A DNA stretch of 64,000 nt from Bacteroidota bacterium (lineage in GTDB: Bacteria > Bacteroidota > Bacteroidia > Bacteroidales > JAAUTT01), in NCBI GenBank assembly GCA_023429135.1, contig JAEYWD010000057.1:1-64000 (forward strand), given 5' to 3'. Positions 63,298-64,000 of the stretch are shown piece after piece. The notes below the pieces were generated by a model. It was not told the DNA's origin, ran no database searches, and saw only the letters and a program-made list of their open reading frames with translations. Each line of letters starts with the position of its first letter. The stretch's first letter is position 1. The translations under genes were made by a program, and so were the position numbers.

Positions 63298-64000
63298 ATG
63301 ACAATTATTAAAAGTTATCTGACCTTATTTCTACTACTGGTAAGTCTTTTTGTCAACGCACAGGAACCGGCTCGCAGAACTTATTCGATGGATAAGAACT
63401 GGGGGTTTCACCTGGGCGATGCAGAAAATGCCTGGCAAACCAACTTTAACGATAAAGATTGGAGAAAGCTGGACGTTCCCCACGACTGGAGTATTGAACT
63501 GGCTGTTAATAAAGACGAACCAGCAAGTGGAAGTGGTGGCTTTTTCCCTACAGGTATAGGATGGTATCGCAAAACCTTCAATATGCCTGCCATTAAACCC
63601 GGTCAGCAAGTCCGCATCGAATTTGATGGTATACACATGAGAAGCGAAGTATGGTTAAACGGACACTCTCTGGGTAAACGCCCAAGCGGTTATGTGAGCT
63701 TCAGCTACGATGTGACTCCATATCTGACCAAAGGGAAGAATATACTGGCAGTTAAAGTTGACAATTCTTTGCAACGAAACTCAAGATGGTATACGGGTTC
63801 CGGAATATACCGGCACGTTCGTTTAGTTATTTCAAATGCTTTACATATAAAACAATGGGGTGTTTATGCAACCACTCCCGAAATATCAAAAGATAATGCT
63901 GTGGTAAAAGTAAGTACCTCTTTAACAAATAAAGCAAGAGGCATTAATAAAGGTAAACTTCTTGCCACTATTATAAATGCCGAAGGCAAAGAGGTAGCCC
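63298..64000 (+). CDS. Beta-galactosidase-type GH2 enzyme (3' end beyond window)
   Basis: From the ATG at 63298 the frame is open to the window edge (about 234 residues seen). A signal peptide (TLFLLLVSLFVNAQ) is followed by the GH2 sugar-binding domain: NDKDWRKLDVPHDWSIE, GGFFPTGIGWYRKTF, IEFDGIHMRSEVWLNGHSLG, GYVSFSYDVTPYL and NSRWYTGSGIYRHVRLVI. The second beta-sandwich has just begun at the edge; the catalytic barrel is not in view. By family and place it should split galactose from galacto-oligosaccharides made by the GH53 enzyme. It begins 64 bp after the GH53 stop with no promoter in between, so it is probably in the same transcript. Confidence 0.9.
   Translation, partial: MTIIKSYLTLFLLLVSLFVNAQEPARRTYSMDKNWGFHLGDAENAWQTNFNDKDWRKLDVPHDWSIELAVNKDEPASGSGGFFPTGIGWYRKTFNMPAIKPGQQVRIEFDGIHMRSEVWLNGHSLGKRPSGYVSFSYDVTPYLTKGKNILAVKVDNSLQRNSRWYTGSGIYRHVRLVISNALHIKQWGVYATTPEISKDNAVVKVSTSLTNKARGINKGKLLATIINAEGKEVA

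Noticed and set aside
1..64000. tRNA or rRNA genes
   Set aside because: No cloverleaf with conserved arms or rRNA-like stretch was recognised in any of the gaps.

Overview
This window comes from the chromosome of a Bacteroidota bacterium, most likely of the Bacteroidales/Marinilabiliales type. It holds two SusC/SusD pairs, an AraC-type hybrid two-component regulator, an ECF sigma/FecR pair, several TAnnTTTG-type promoters, few Shine-Dalgarno sequences and a moderately AT-rich composition. The genus cannot be fixed from this stretch.

Most of the window is a large locus for plant arabinogalactan/galactan. From left to right it holds: a partial lipoprotein gene and a 1.4-kb non-coding stretch full of inverted repeats (1-2292); a GH35 beta-galactosidase and a double GH43 enzyme (2293-6616); a minus-strand sensory block of four histidine kinases, one receiver protein and one MEDS-domain protein (6689-17882); a 1741-residue secreted enzyme with three GH43-like propellers and a GH51 domain (18073-23298); a minus-strand group with GH146 beta-L-arabinofuranosidase, a small cysteine-rich protein and a large DUF5695-like protein (23456-29116); a SusD gene remnant next to a receiver/histidine-kinase pair (29276-31222); and an unrelated interval with a VOC protein, an amidohydrolase, peptidase T, a cupin and an internally deleted tyrosine recombinase (31620-36477).

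Two Sus systems follow. The first reads leftward from 49837 to 36923: ECF sigma, FecR anti-sigma, SusC with an STN signalling domain, SusD, GH43, GH43_24-like exo-galactanase and GH115 alpha-glucuronidase. It looks built for glucuronic-acid-decorated type II arabinogalactan. The second reads leftward from 56719 to 50798 (SusC, SusD, SusE-like) and is divergent from an HTCS regulator (57158-61048), a tandem GH53 endo-galactanase (61185-63233) and a GH2 gene cut by the window edge. It looks built for beta-1,4-galactan (type I).

The main new observation is a common promoter design at four places. A 19-bp motif of the form TTTnTGTCC(n)7TnCT lies 21-22 bp before a TAnnTTTG box, in front of the HTCS gene, the GH53 gene, the second SusC gene and a truncated hydrolase gene. 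This looks like the HTCS operator and defines a small regulon that includes the regulator itself. Other notable items are the four-catalytic-module enzyme, the duplicated GH53, several gene relics (SusD, CocE-like hydrolase, integrase) and MITE/REP-like inverted repeats. All functions are read from sequence motifs; no database search was run.
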